Shown piece by piece: positions 4,649 through 5,213 of a stretch of 5,213 bases of DNA. The position numbers and the translations under genes are program-made. Position 1 is the first letter of the stretch; each line of letters opens with the position of its first letter. The stretch comes from Ruminococcus sp. (lineage in GTDB: Bacteria > Bacillota > Clostridia > Oscillospirales > Ruminococcaceae): contig DYCW01000300.1 in NCBI GenBank assembly GCA_019417865.1, forward strand, positions 1 through 5,213, written 5' to 3'. The notes under the pieces are model-generated. The model ran no database searches. It was given only the letters and a program-made list of their open reading frames with translations, and was not told where the DNA came from.

Positions 4649-5213
4649 GCAATCATTCCCCTTTGTTTTGCTCTATAATATGCCCACCCTGGCTTGTATC
4701 CGTGTGTGCGTGCATATTCCAATAGTTCTTGATAGCTATTGCATTCTTCTGGTGTTTTAAAATCCAGCACAAATCCCTCAATTTTTTGCAGCTCTGCGGA
4801 AACCGTGTCAATTTCATCTGCCTGTTTTTTTACAGGCAACGGCACATTGCAAACAGGGCAAACCGTTCTTGGCTTTCCGGTTTCTTCTGTTGGGGAAAAT
4901 ACAGCATAACAGTTTGGACAGGTTTTGATGGAAACGTCCTTCTCTACTTTTATCTTTTTGCTGCTATTTTTCTTTTTGCCTTCTAAATCCCATTCCCGGT
5001 CATCGTCCGGCAATCCGAAACGGGCATAGTTTCCGACATGGTCCAGAATCACTGCACGCTTACCGGCACGGTATCGCATACAACGCATTGCCTGCTGAAT
5101 GTACAGTGTAAGGGATTGCGTTGGCCGCAGCAGAATGGCACAGGAACAGTCTGGCACGTCAAAGCCCTCTGAAATCAGGTCTACATTACACAGAATGTCC
5201 AGTGCACCGTCCC
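4645..5213 (-). CDS. SF2 (DEAD/DEAH-like) phage helicase, C-terminal part only
   Basis: The frame is open to the right window edge, so the N-terminal ATPase domain (Walker A and B motifs) lies outside. The 188 visible residues begin inside RecA-like domain 2. Motif V is ILCNVDLISEGFDVPDC and motif VI is QQAMRCMR, followed by a strand reading AVILDHVGN. The canonical motif VI is QxxGRxxR; here the Gly is Met while both arginines remain. After a lysine-rich linker there is a four-cysteine zinc ribbon (CPNC, then CPVC 17 residues after the first pair; visible residues 98-121). The C-terminal helix ends ARTHGYKPGWAYYRAKQRG, an ending I associate with phage helicases of this type. GTG at 5157 is not the start, since strong motif V homology continues upstream. 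The TGA overlaps the nuclease start by ATGA. Likely role: unwinding or remodelling of replicating phage DNA. Confidence 0.92.
   Translation of the reverse strand, partial: DGALDILCNVDLISEGFDVPDCSCAILLRPTQSLTLYIQQAMRCMRYRAGKRAVILDHVGNYARFGLPDDDREWDLEGKKKNSSKKIKVEKDVSIKTCPNCYAVFSPTEETGKPRTVCPVCNVPLPVKKQADEIDTVSAELQKIEGFVLDFKTPEECNSYQELLEYARTHGYKPGWAYYRAKQRGMIA

Overview
The window is a fragment of a temperate phage or prophage from a low-to-moderate GC Gram-positive host, most likely a gut Clostridia/Ruminococcus-type bacterium. This rests on the gene set, the strong AGGAGG-type ribosome binding sites and the gene order. It is not proven by any marker gene. All convincing genes lie on the minus strand, so transcription runs from position 5213 towards 1.

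Replication module (5213 to about 1050): the C-terminal part of an SF2 (DEAD/DEAH-like) helicase with a zinc ribbon; a VRR-NUC nuclease that overlaps it by ATGA; a DUF669-type protein with an SSB-like acidic tail; and a 762-residue primase-helicase (AEP-type primase plus D5/SF3 helicase) that starts with TTG. The genes are packed with overlaps or gaps of at most 14 bases, as expected for one early operon.

Putative origin region (1047-1443, no intact gene): this is the most interesting part. Immediately downstream of the primase there are two tandem copies of a roughly 250-bp cassette. Each cassette holds coding sequence for the extreme C-terminus of the primase, followed by an origin-like block. 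Each block has three 8-bp iterons, a 94-bp AT-rich spacer and two inverted iterons. Cassette A (primase-proximal) is fused in frame to the primase and carries TGTAGGGT iterons. Cassette B holds an orphan, diverged C-terminus (KFGAEL...NETD, stop) and carries TGACGGGT iterons. The two blocks have exactly the same geometry: every iteron is offset by 252 bp. By analogy with phage P4 alpha protein and SaPI Rep, I infer that the C-terminus recognises its own iterons. The locus then looks like a spare or ancestral specificity domain plus cognate origin, stored in tandem behind the active one. A 12-bp identity in the same reading frame would allow an in-frame swap by deleting 241 bp.

Downstream module (1043 to 1): an unrecognised 137-residue protein, then a 134-residue sigma-region-4-like (DUF1492/RinA/ArpU-like) probable late regulator with its own strong promoter. 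After it come three 9-bp tandem repeats next to an extended -10 box, a strong intrinsic terminator, and the ribosome binding site and first codons of another gene leaving the window. That gene may be the first of the late genes, by position only.
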